Shown piece after piece: positions 1-6,181 of a stretch of 8,572 bases of DNA. The notes beneath the pieces were generated by a model that ran no database searches, was not told where the DNA came from, and worked only from the letters and a program-made list of their open reading frames with translations. This DNA is from DATKEH01 sp035546355 (GTDB taxonomy: Bacteria; Acidobacteriota; Thermoanaerobaculia; Multivoradales; JAIOJS01). The position numbers and the translations under genes were made by a program. How positions within the stretch are numbered: the stretch's first letter is position 1; the number at the start of each line of letters is the position of its first letter. The stretch covers positions 1 to 8,572 of the forward strand of contig DATKEH010000417.1 of assembly GCA_035546355.1 (NCBI GenBank), written 5' to 3'.

Positions 1-345
1 CTCCGACGTGTCGCGATGGAAGTTGTCGAGCGAGAAGCTCCACACGGTGACGACGGGTATCTCGGCCTCGTAGCACCAGTTGAGGACCTGCCAGAGCTTC
101 TCGGCGCCGCGGTAGTGACCGAAGCTGACGGGCGAGTTGCCGAAGTTGCGCGCGTAGCGGCGGTTGCCGTCCATGATGATGCCGATGTGCCGGGGCAGGC
201 GCCAGCCGGCCATCTGCGCCTCCAGCCGCCGCTGGTACAAGCGATAGAAGGGGGATTCGAGGTAACTCTTCACAGTCGCCCACAAGGGACGCCCCCCGGC
301 GGCGGCCGAGGGGGCGACGGTCGACGAGGTGGGGAGGGCGGCCAT
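1..345 (-). CDS. uppS: Isoprenyl (undecaprenyl) diphosphate synthase, N-terminal part, cut by window edge
   Basis: A cis-prenyltransferase: it condenses isopentenyl diphosphate units onto an allylic diphosphate to make the C50-C55 lipid carrier used for peptidoglycan and O-antigen export; it acts at the cytoplasmic face of the membrane. Seen: the family signature HIGIIMDGNRRYAR at residues 53-66, with the catalytic Asp at 59, followed by a GHYRGAEKL helix and TVWSFSLDNFHR, all in the expected order. About 115 codons are present; the C-terminal half lies outside the window. The start is uncertain. ATG at 345 is used here, ATG at 372 and GTG at 273 are in frame, and none has a good Shine-Dalgarno site. 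The first 24 residues from 345 are Ala/Pro/Ser-rich and look non-conserved, while residues from VKSYLESPFYRLYQRRLE onward resemble the N-terminal extension of long-form family members, so GTG 273 is a serious alternative. It is divergent from the damaged lipid-kinase gene. The family call is firm; the exact product length is inferred. Confidence 0.9.
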   Translation of the reverse strand, partial: MAALPTSSTVAPSAAAGGRPLWATVKSYLESPFYRLYQRRLEAQMAGWRLPRHIGIIMDGNRRYARNFGNSPVSFGHYRGAEKLWQVLNWCYEAEIPVVTVWSFSLDNFHRDTSE

Positions 346-350
346 CGGGC

Positions 351-394
351 GAGCGGTAACCCTGGATACCATCCCGATCTTAGCCGAACCGCTC
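351..394. repeat. Inverted repeat between divergent uppS and lipid-kinase remnant
   Basis: GAGCGGT at 351-357 is perfectly repeated in inverse at 388-394 (ACCGCTC), separated by 30 bases. It sits immediately upstream of the chosen uppS start and could be a 5' leader hairpin or a protein-binding site. If uppS instead starts at ATG 372, part of it is coding. Seven-base arms are common by chance in GC-rich DNA, so its function is speculative. Confidence 0.3.
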
Positions 395-427
395 CCGGGT
401 GCGGCCGGCACGTGTACGATCTTCGCC

Positions 428-820
428 GTGGTCGATGGCCACCGGACTCGCCGCGCCACCGTGCCCCTGCTCGCCAACCCGCGCGCCGGCGGGTGAGGTG
501 GCGGGACGCTACTTCCTCAACACGGCGACCTTAGGCAACTACGCAACCGTGCTCGAGCTTCGCAACCGGTGGGCGCGACGCGTCGGACGCTGGCCAGCGG
601 CCGCCCTGGCGATCGCGGTGACCGCACTGCGCCTGCAGCCGCTGGAGATGGAGCTCGCCATCGATGGCGAGCTGCTGCGTCGGCGGACGCCGTTGCTGTG
701 GGTCGGCACCGGCTCCTCGGCCCAGCTCGCGTCGGCGTCACGCGGGACGGCGAGGTCGACTGGCTGCCGGCCCCACTGCAGGTGGCCATCCGGCCGGCAG
801 TGCTGCGCGTGGTCTGCTGA
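428..820 (+). pseudogene. Diacylglycerol/lipid kinase family remnant, catalytic middle missing
   Basis: Remains of a DAGK/YegS-type lipid kinase, a cytoplasmic enzyme that phosphorylates lipid substrates at the membrane. Three blocks in two frames are seen. From 461, VPLLANPRAGG resembles the family's N-terminal NPxxGG motif and then hits TGA at 494-496. From 498, in another frame, GRYFLNTATLGNY and WARRVGRWPAAALAIAV run through IDGE to LLWVGTG (ending near 713), matching the region after the nucleotide-binding domain. From about 719, back in the first frame, VTRDGEVDWL and PLQVAIRPAVLRVV resemble the C-terminal strand, ending at TGA 818-820. The GGDGT nucleotide-binding motif and roughly 100 codons around it are absent, and a stretch before the last block also seems lost. 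Family members are usually about 300 residues; about 120 remain. The start at GTG 428 is a guess, with no ribosome site visible. The first block is short and its assignment is the weakest part. Confidence 0.65.
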
Positions 821-821
821 G

Positions 822-1552
822 GTGACCCCCCCTGGCCGCGCTGCTGATGGCCCCCCTCTGCGCCGCACCCGTCCTGGCCGATGCCCGGGCTGCCGACCCC
901 GAACCCGATGTCGCCCGCGGCTGGTTCCTCACCTTCCAGGCGCGCTTCAACGCTCGCGTGGTGCCGAGCCTGCGAGCCAATGAATCCCTCGAGGCGAAGC
1001 TGCTGGGGGTCTGGGACGCCTTGCGATCCCGCGTAACGGGCGAGAAGCGGCAGGCAAGGGGCGGCGAGCTGCTGCAGCAGTACCCGTTGCTCACCTTCGT
1101 CGACGACCAGTTCTACCCGATGCGCCCGCGACACCCGCGGCCGCGAGACCTACGTCGTCGGCCTGGCGCCCGGGGAGCGCGCCGGCATCCCCACCCTCAG
1201 CGGCTCCCTCTCGTCCTATCTGGACGAGGTCATCTACCGTTCGCTGCGCGAAATCGCCGTCGAGGAGGGGCAGCGCGGAGGTGGTGCGCCTGGAGCGGAG
1301 CAGCCCGTGGGGCATAGCGGTGAAGCAGGCGGACCTGGTGCGTCAGGGCGAGACCCTGGCGCGCTATCAGGCGATCCGGGAGGTGGCGGCGGTCCGCGAC
1401 CAGCGGGTGGCGGTGGCCGAGTCGCAGGCGCTGATCCGCCAACCGCGTTTCGGAGCCGTATTGGAGGTGCTCGGCTGCGTGGCCGATTGCGAAGCTCCGG
1501 AGGCGTGGCAGCGGATCTTCCCCGTGCCCGTAGAGGGCGTTCCGCCGCCAGT
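822..1552 (+). pseudogene. Secreted protein of unknown family, frameshifted and 3'-truncated
   Basis: Family not recognised. A coherent protein can be read only by changing frame three times, each time by one extra base. It starts at GTG 822 and shifts in the C7 run at 826-832. It continues through a signal-peptide-like LAALLMAPLCAAPVLADA with an ALA/ADA-type cleavage site. A second shift near 1123-1130 joins DDQFYPMRP to DTRGRETYVVG. A third near 1270-1280 joins EIAVEEGQR to EVVRLERSSPWGIAV. Removing one base at each place gives about 240 smooth residues, rich in Arg, Glu and Leu, with a helical C-terminal part (ETLARYQAIREVAAVRDQRVA). Sense coding ends near 1535-1552, where the sequence becomes antisense to the phospholipase D gene; the frame stops at TAG 1590-1592. 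The gene begins one base after the lipid-kinase stop, suggesting a former operon. Export is inferred from the leader only. Confidence 0.55.
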
Positions 1553-1975
1553 GGCGACCTCGGCACCGGCGTCCCGCAGCTCCCGGAAGTAGCTCTCGGG
1601 AATTCCCCAGGAGCCATAGAGGTCTTGCAGCAACAGCACCTGCACGCCCGCCCGGGAGCGCTCGACGAGGATCTGCTTGAGCTGATCGGCCACCTCTCCC
1701 GGCTTGAACCAGAAGACGTGCCAGGTGATCAGGTCGCGAGCCCGCTGCAGGTCCCCGAACAGCCGTGGGAAGATGCCGTCGCCGTCGAACAGCACCTCGA
1801 CATGATTGCCGTGCTCGAGGTCGGTATCGATCTGCGCCTCGACCATCTTGGCGAAGAAGGAGTCGGGCACCGCGAGCCGGCCATGCGGATCGAGGTCCCG
1901 GATCCGCTCGATGGGTGTGCCGCGCGTGAGGTAGAGGAGTGCGAGAAAGGCGAAGAACGCCAGCAGGATGGTCAC
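1553..1975 (-). pseudogene. Phospholipase D/cardiolipin-synthase-like, truncated before the HKD motifs
   Basis: The N-terminal 141 residues of a PLD-superfamily phosphatidyltransferase of the cardiolipin synthase kind, which joins phospholipids at the inner membrane. Seen: one N-terminal membrane helix (TILLAFFAFLALLYL, residues 2-16); the strand VLFDGDGIFPRLF at 61-73; ARDLITWHVFWF; a long helix; then RAGVQVLLLQDLYGS, typical of the first half of the first PLD repeat. After RELRDAGAEVA the resemblance stops. The frame stays open to a stop at 1367, but that tail of about 60 residues is antisense to the neighbouring rightward gene and is Ser/Thr/Arg-rich. Both HxKxxxxD motifs are missing, so it cannot be catalytic. 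The start is GTG 1975 with a weak GAGG about 11 bases upstream. It lies 68 bp downstream of the peroxiredoxin stop on the same strand and could be co-transcribed with it. Family members usually exceed 350 residues. Confidence 0.8.
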
Positions 1976-2043
1976 GCCTGCGAGACCTCAGCGGGCCGAA
2001 GGGCGCAACGGCGTCGACCTACCAGACCACGGGCGATGGCTTC

Positions 2044-2532
2044 TCAATCGCAGCTCGGCAGCTCCCTGTCCAACGCCGCCAGCACCTCCTCGTCGTGCCC
2101 GTCGACGCGCACGCGCGGCCACACGCGGGCAACGATGCCGGCGCCGTCGATCAGGAAGGTGGAGCGCTGGATTCCCATCGACCGGCGGCCGTAGAGCGTT
2201 TTCTCTCGCCAGGCGCCGTAGGCCTTCGCCACTCGATGATCGGGATCGGAGAGGAGCGGGAAATTCAGCTCGTACTTGTCGCGGAAGGCGGCGTGGCTGG
2301 CGATGTCGTCGGCGGAGACCCCGAGCACCACCGCGCCGCGCTCGGCGATCTCGCGCCGCCGATCGCGAAAGGCGCAAGCCTCGCGGGTGCATCCGGGAGT
2401 GTCGTCCTTGGGGTAGAAGTAGAGGACTACCGGCCGGCCGCGCAGCTCCTCGAGCCGGATGGTACGGTCCCGGTCGTCGCGCAGCGTGAATCGGGGCGCC
2501 GCCTGCCCCTCCTGCACCCAGCCCTCGCTCAT
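2044..2532 (-). CDS. bcp: Thioredoxin-dependent peroxiredoxin, PrxQ/Bcp type
   Basis: A cytoplasmic thiol peroxidase that reduces hydrogen peroxide and organic or lipid hydroperoxides, recycled by thioredoxin. The 162-residue length is usual for the family. Seen: the AhpC/TSA fold opening GQAAPRFTLRDD; strand VVLYFYPKDDTPGCT with the peroxidatic Cys48; and a second Cys53 five residues later in TREACAF, the arrangement of atypical two-Cys PrxQ enzymes. Later come VLGVSADD, FPLLSDPDHRVAKAYGAW and a C-terminal STFLIDGAG strand. An in-frame ATG at 2592 is farther upstream, but ATG 2532 has a strong GAGGGAGG site just ahead and gives the family's normal N terminus. It follows the kinase gene by 56 bp on the same strand, so the two are probably one operon. 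The family is certain; a regulatory link to the kinase is inference. Confidence 0.95.
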   Translation of the reverse strand: MSEGWVQEGQAAPRFTLRDDRDRTIRLEELRGRPVVLYFYPKDDTPGCTREACAFRDRRREIAERGAVVLGVSADDIASHAAFRDKYELNFPLLSDPDHRVAKAYGAWREKTLYGRRSMGIQRSTFLIDGAGIVARVWPRVRVDGHDEEVLAALDRELPSCD

Positions 2533-2535
2533 GGC

Positions 2536-2544
2536 ACCTCCCTC
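2536..2544 (-). promoter_or_regulatory. Ribosome binding site of the peroxiredoxin
   Basis: GAGGGAGGT on the minus strand, with only four to five bases between its GGAGG core and ATG 2532. It decides the start against the longer in-frame reading from 2592. Confidence 0.8.
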
Positions 2545-2588
2545 AGGGGCCACGGCGGCAGCGTCGCCGCGGCGGCTTCCCCATGCTC

Positions 2589-5150
2589 TCACGCCGAGCC
2601 GGCCACCGCACTATCGTCGAACCCGCTCAGCGCCGGGATCAGGTCTGCCCGCAGTCGGCGCACGTCGGGATGGCGGGCATCCGGCTCCAGGGCGAGAGCA
2701 CGCCGCACCACGGCGTCGACGCGAGACGCCCACGGTTGGGGCCCGGAGAGGGCGGGCGGCCCCGCCGCGATCGACCGCAGCAGCTCGGCTGGTCCTTCGC
2801 CGGTGAAGGGGCGCCTCCCGCTGAGCGCTTCCAGCGCCATGACGGCGATCGCGAAGACGTCGCTGCGGGCGTCGGCCTCGCGCCCCTCCAACTGCTCGGG
2901 GGCCATGTAGCGGAAGGTCCCGATCAAGGCGCCGGGGGCAGTGAGGCCGGCCCCCTCCTCGATCACCGCCGAGCGTACCTTGGCGACGCCGAAGTCGAGG
3001 ATCTTGACCGTCCGCTCGCCGTCGTCGTCGCCAGCGAGGTAGACGTTGGCAGGCTTGAGGTCGCGATGCACGATGTCGGCGTCGTGCGCCGCCTGCACCG
3101 CCTCGCACACCTGGTCGAGCCAGCGTGCCGCCAACTCTGGGGCGAGCCGGCCGCGACGGGCGATCTCGCTCTCGAGGGTGGTCCCGGCGAGGAGCTCGAG
3201 CACCAGAAAGGCGGCTCCCGAATCGGTCGTGCCGTAGTCGTGGATGGTGACGATGTTGGGGTGGCGCAGCCGCGCCGTCATCCGCGCCTCGTGCTCGAAC
3301 CGCCGCAGCACGTCGCCGCTCGCCAGAGAACCGAGCAGGACCTTGACCGCCACCTGCCGCTCCAGGTGCAAATCCCGCGCCTCGTAGATGGCGCCCATGC
3401 CGCCCCGGTCGATGCGCCGTTCGAGGCGATAACGGCCGCCGATGGTGCGTTCGATGGGCAGGGAGGGGAGCAGCTCGCTGCCGTCGATCGCGCACAGCTC
3501 CTGATCGGCGTCGTAGCAGGCGCCACAGGTCGGACACTCGCGCACCAGGTGGAGCTCCTGCTCGCCCAAGCGTGCCAGCACCTGCTGTTGGATGCGCTGG
3601 CTCTGGTCGACCCGGTCCTTGAGCCGCGCGTTCTCGTACACCAGCGCGATCTGGTTGGTGAGCGCCTGCAGCAGCTTACGGTCATGCGGCGTATAAGGCT
3701 CCTCCGACTTCTTCTGGCCCAGCACCAGCAATCCCAGCAGCCGGTGGTCGCGGCCGACCAGGGGTACCACCAGGCGCGCCGCCAGCTCCTCGAGCCAGCG
3801 CTTCTCGGGTGGCGGCAGGCCGACGAGGTCCTCGGGGTAGTCGACCGCCTTGCCGTAGAGCTCGACCAGCCGCAGCAGCGGGCTGTTCTCGGGAATCACC
3901 TCCTCCTCCAGGCGGATGCCGGTCGAGTGTCCGAGAGTGAGGTCGCGAGAGTGGCGCTGGCGATAGAACACGTGGGTGCTCTTGGGGTGGAAGGCGGAGT
4001 GCAGGGCGACGCTGACCACCCGCGAGATCTCCTGCACCGAGGCTACCCGCTGGACCTGGTCGGTGAGATCGAGGACGATGCGATCCTGGTTCGCCTTCTC
4101 CCGCAGCAGGATCAGGAACACCGCCAGGGGGAAGGGGAGCAGCGCCAGGTTCCAGATCGTGTCCTCCCACCACGCCGGCATCCAGCGCAGGACCAGGTCG
4201 AAGTTGCTGGCCACGACCAGGAGCACCCAGGGGACGATTCCGGCGGCGACGATGGCCGCCTGCTGCCGGCCGCGAGCCTCGGGGTAGGTCCACGCCTGGC
4301 GCAGCAGGAGGAGGAGCACGCCCAGGGCCCACAACGGGTAGACGACTTCGACGAAGGGTTCGTAGAGTTGCTGCCCCTCGCCGGGGAGCCGATGCCAGCC
4401 GAGCGCGTCGTCGAGCATGGCGGTGGCGACCACCGCGCCGCTGCCGATCCCCACCACGTAGTAGGCTGGGATCGCCCAGGGAGCGCGTTGCAGCCACTTC
4501 TGGCGCTCCGGGATCACCGAGGCGAGATGCAGCTCGAGGGGCATCTGTACGCCGGAGAGCAGGACGACGGCGACGAGCCACAGACCGGTGGCCAACCAGG
4601 CGCCGGGCATGGCGATCTCCACGGCGACGGCGGCGGTGAAGAACAGCAGCAGCCGGGCCCGCAGATAGCCGGGGCGCTTGAGCAGGGCCAGCGGGCCGAT
4701 GGCGAGGTAGCAGAGGGCGGTGAGGATCGCGACGGTGAAGGGAAACAGGGGGAACTGCGCGCCGGGAACGAGGGTGAGGGTCATCTCCTCGCCGCCCCGT
4801 TCGACCCGTAGCTCGAGCGGGTGGCGCGGCGGCCGCGAGCCCTTGACGCGCCGCACGTCGTCCAGGTCGCGCAACGGCACTCCCTCGAGCTCCAGCAGCA
4901 CGTCGCCCGCTCGCAGGCCGGCGTCGTCGGCGGGGCTGGTGGGCAGCACGTCGGCCAGCCGGAGCTCGCCGGAGGCGTCGTCCTGCTCCATGGCGATGCC
5001 GATCTGGCGCTCCGCGAACCGGTGCAGCTCCCAGGCCTGGGCGGCGAGGAGCACCAGGATCACGGGCACCAAGCCCATGGCGACGATGGTCTCGTTGCGG
5101 CGCGTGTCGGCCACGATCGCAGAGTTCCGCGGGGCGGAGCGTTGGCCCAT
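2589..5150 (-). CDS. Membrane Ser/Thr protein kinase with PDZ, GAF and zinc-ribbon domains
   Basis: An 853-residue Hanks-type kinase. In order: a first membrane helix (about 25-40); a PDZ domain (about 55-128, LPTSPADDAGLRAGDVLLELEG), which the helix count places outside the cytoplasmic membrane; seven further hydrophobic segments (about 136-350); a GAF-like sensor domain (about 360-508); a short coiled-coil-like linker; a zinc ribbon with Cys539, Cys542, Cys545 and Cys553 (CPTCGACY...C.IDG); and the kinase (about 573-840). The kinase has a glycine loop (RGGMGAIYEA), Lys603 in AVKV, Glu621, HRDLKPAN at 695-702, DFG at 719-721 and APE at 750-752, so it should be active and of the RD class. Eight helices put both ends in the cytoplasm. 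ATG 5150 lacks a clear ribosome site; GTG 5114 and ATG 5078 are in-frame alternatives. It lies upstream of the peroxiredoxin and divergent from the TonB-like gene. Its substrates and ligand are unknown. Confidence 0.93.
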   Translation of the reverse strand: MGQRSAPRNSAIVADTRRNETIVAMGLVPVILVLLAAQAWELHRFAERQIGIAMEQDDASGELRLADVLPTSPADDAGLRAGDVLLELEGVPLRDLDDVRRVKGSRPPRHPLELRVERGGEEMTLTLVPGAQFPLFPFTVAILTALCYLAIGPLALLKRPGYLRARLLLFFTAAVAVEIAMPGAWLATGLWLVAVVLLSGVQMPLELHLASVIPERQKWLQRAPWAIPAYYVVGIGSGAVVATAMLDDALGWHRLPGEGQQLYEPFVEVVYPLWALGVLLLLLRQAWTYPEARGRQQAAIVAAGIVPWVLLVVASNFDLVLRWMPAWWEDTIWNLALLPFPLAVFLILLREKANQDRIVLDLTDQVQRVASVQEISRVVSVALHSAFHPKSTHVFYRQRHSRDLTLGHSTGIRLEEEVIPENSPLLRLVELYGKAVDYPEDLVGLPPPEKRWLEELAARLVVPLVGRDHRLLGLLVLGQKKSEEPYTPHDRKLLQALTNQIALVYENARLKDRVDQSQRIQQQVLARLGEQELHLVRECPTCGACYDADQELCAIDGSELLPSLPIERTIGGRYRLERRIDRGGMGAIYEARDLHLERQVAVKVLLGSLASGDVLRRFEHEARMTARLRHPNIVTIHDYGTTDSGAAFLVLELLAGTTLESEIARRGRLAPELAARWLDQVCEAVQAAHDADIVHRDLKPANVYLAGDDDGERTVKILDFGVAKVRSAVIEEGAGLTAPGALIGTFRYMAPEQLEGREADARSDVFAIAVMALEALSGRRPFTGEGPAELLRSIAAGPPALSGPQPWASRVDAVVRRALALEPDARHPDVRRLRADLIPALSGFDDSAVAGSA

Positions 5151-5272
5151 TGTAACGGAGCCGAGTCGTTGATCCGCGCTTCCGAGCCGCTGGCGATGGC
5201 GACGGAAATACTTGTGTAGGCACGGATTTGGAATCCTTTCGCTTGGCGCGCATCGTGCGTGGAGTGCCGGCC
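5151..5272. promoter_or_regulatory. Divergent spacer, presumed promoter region for kinase and TonB-like gene
   Basis: 122 bp separate the two divergent starts, so promoters for both should lie here. It contains a small less GC-rich patch near 5206-5240. On the minus strand a TACAAT hexamer (5148-5153), close to a sigma-70 -10 box, overlaps the kinase ATG, with no good -35 at the right distance. GGAG at 5261-5264, eight bases before ATG 5273, is a good ribosome site for the TonB-like gene. No convincing full promoter is visible. Confidence 0.4.
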
Positions 5273-5962
5273 ATGGCGCAATCCCTCCCCCCCGATCCCT
5301 CGACCACCCGCGAGGCCCCGGCGCCGACCGCGCCCCCCCGTCGCCCGCCGTGGCGCCGCTGGCCGCTGGTCGCCGCCGTGCTGGCAGGCCTGGCGTTGAT
5401 CGTGGCAGGGGTGACGCTCCGCCGGCCACCGCCGGCGCCGGGGGTCGGGGAGGAGCAGGCCGCGGCCCGGGAAGGCGGCGTCGGTCTGGCGACGCCGGCC
5501 GACCCCTGGGCCGAACGGGAGGCAGAGGTGCACGAGCTCGCCCGGCGGCGCCCCTCGCCTGCGGCGGGGATGCAGCGTCCCCCAGCCACCCCGCCCGAAG
5601 AGCCGTGGGCGGAGGGGCCCGAAGCGCTGCCGCCCGGACCGCCGCCGGCGCCGCTGCCGCCCTCGGCGGAGGGGCCGGCGCCGCAGGACGGCGTGACGCC
5701 GCCGCGGCTCGAGAGGCTGCCCTCCCCCGCCTACCCGGCGGCCGCCCGCCGGCTGCGGCGTGAAGCCGACGTGACGTTGCGCCTGCAGGTGGACGCGCGC
5801 GGCCGGGTGACGCGGGCGGAGCCGCTCGGCCCTCCGGCCGGCCTCGGTTTCGACGAGGCGGCTCGCCGGGCAGCCCTCCGCGCCAGGTATCGGCCGGCGA
5901 CCCGCGGCGGCGCCCCGATACCGATGGAGACGACCCTGACGGTCCGCTTCCGGCTGGATTAG
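5273..5962 (+). CDS. TonB family protein with C-terminal TonB domain
   Basis: A 229-residue inner-membrane protein that spans the periplasm. TonB proteins couple the proton motive force to outer-membrane receptors through the C-terminal domain; stand-alone copies often have undefined partners. Seen: a short basic cytoplasmic end (PPRRPPWRRW); one membrane helix at about 30-49 (WPLVAAVLAGLALIVAGVTL); a Pro/Ala/Glu-rich spacer (about 50-142) suited to crossing the periplasm; and a TonB_C domain (about 143-229) with LPSPAYPAAARRLRREADV, VDARGRV, FDEAARRAALRARYRPA and a terminal TVRFRLD strand. ATG 5273 is chosen because GGAG lies eight bases upstream; an in-frame TTG at 5228 would add 15 residues. 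No ExbB or ExbD gene is adjacent. It is divergent from the kinase and convergent with the toastrack-like gene. The domain call is firm; the transport role is inferred. Confidence 0.85.
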   Translation: MAQSLPPDPSTTREAPAPTAPPRRPPWRRWPLVAAVLAGLALIVAGVTLRRPPPAPGVGEEQAAAREGGVGLATPADPWAEREAEVHELARRRPSPAAGMQRPPATPPEEPWAEGPEALPPGPPPAPLPPSAEGPAPQDGVTPPRLERLPSPAYPAAARRLRREADVTLRLQVDARGRVTRAEPLGPPAGLGFDEAARRAALRARYRPATRGGAPIPMETTLTVRFRLD

Positions 5963-6033
5963 CTAGGGCCCCTTGGTTCCCGGAATTTGCACAAATGTGA
6001 CGAGATTCTTGCGAGGATCCCCTACGCTCTGGA

Positions 6034-6063
6034 CCCCTCTTCCCCCGAGAGGGGGGAGAGGGG
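6034..6063. repeat. Strong GC hairpin with GAGA tetraloop, REP-like palindrome or bidirectional terminator
   Basis: Arms 6034-6046 and 6051-6063 pair over 13 bp with one T-G wobble, closing on a GNRA-type GAGA loop (6047-6050). It is followed by a G-rich tail, GCAGGGGAGGTGGGGG. The C-rich arm, short loop, G-rich arm and G-rich tail resemble the interspersed palindromic units seen in intergenic spaces of many GC-rich bacteria. It lies between convergent genes, 71 bases after the TonB-like stop. There is no T-tract on either strand, so intrinsic termination would be atypical. Confidence 0.65.
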
Positions 6064-6134
6064 CAGGGGAGGTGGGGGCGACAGAGAGAGCTCGTCTGCG
6101 GGCAGGGGGTGCAGCGGCCAGCGACCCGCGGACG

Positions 6135-6166
6135 TGGCTCCCACCTCGGCGGTCCGAGGCGGAGCC
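6135..6166 (-). terminator. Candidate terminator hairpin after the toastrack-like gene
   Basis: Two nested inverted repeats: GGCTCC (6136-6141) with GGAGCC (6161-6166), and CCTCGG (6144-6149) with CCGAGG (6154-6159), around a four-base loop, with a small internal loop of two bases opposite one. It begins 15 bases beyond the minus-strand stop at 6182. The placement suits a terminator for that gene, but there is no T-run after it. It could equally be part of a palindromic repeat together with the hairpin at 6034. Confidence 0.5.
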
Positions 6167-6181
6167 TCATTACAGGCCAGG

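Noticed and set aside
461..496. Possibility that the whole 428-820 region is a short intact gene with one frameshift
   Set aside because: Even after one-base repair the reading lacks the GGDGT motif and still needs another frame change near 711-735, so a broken kinase remnant fits better.
2583..4811. Long plus-strand open frame of 742 codons rich in Gln/Asp/Glu/His
   Set aside because: It is the exact antisense of the kinase gene, whose motifs are unmistakable; its composition reflects mirrored codons.
5219..5233. GGCACGGATTTGGA resembling a sigma-54 -24/-12 promoter
   Set aside because: The GG-to-GC spacing is one base short and the -12 element reads GG instead of GC; no enhancer-binding protein gene is nearby.
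5985..6000. ATTTGCACAAAT palindrome followed by TGTGA, like a regulator half-site
   Set aside because: It lies after the TonB-like stop in a convergent gap, lacks the second TCACA half, and short AT palindromes are expected by chance.
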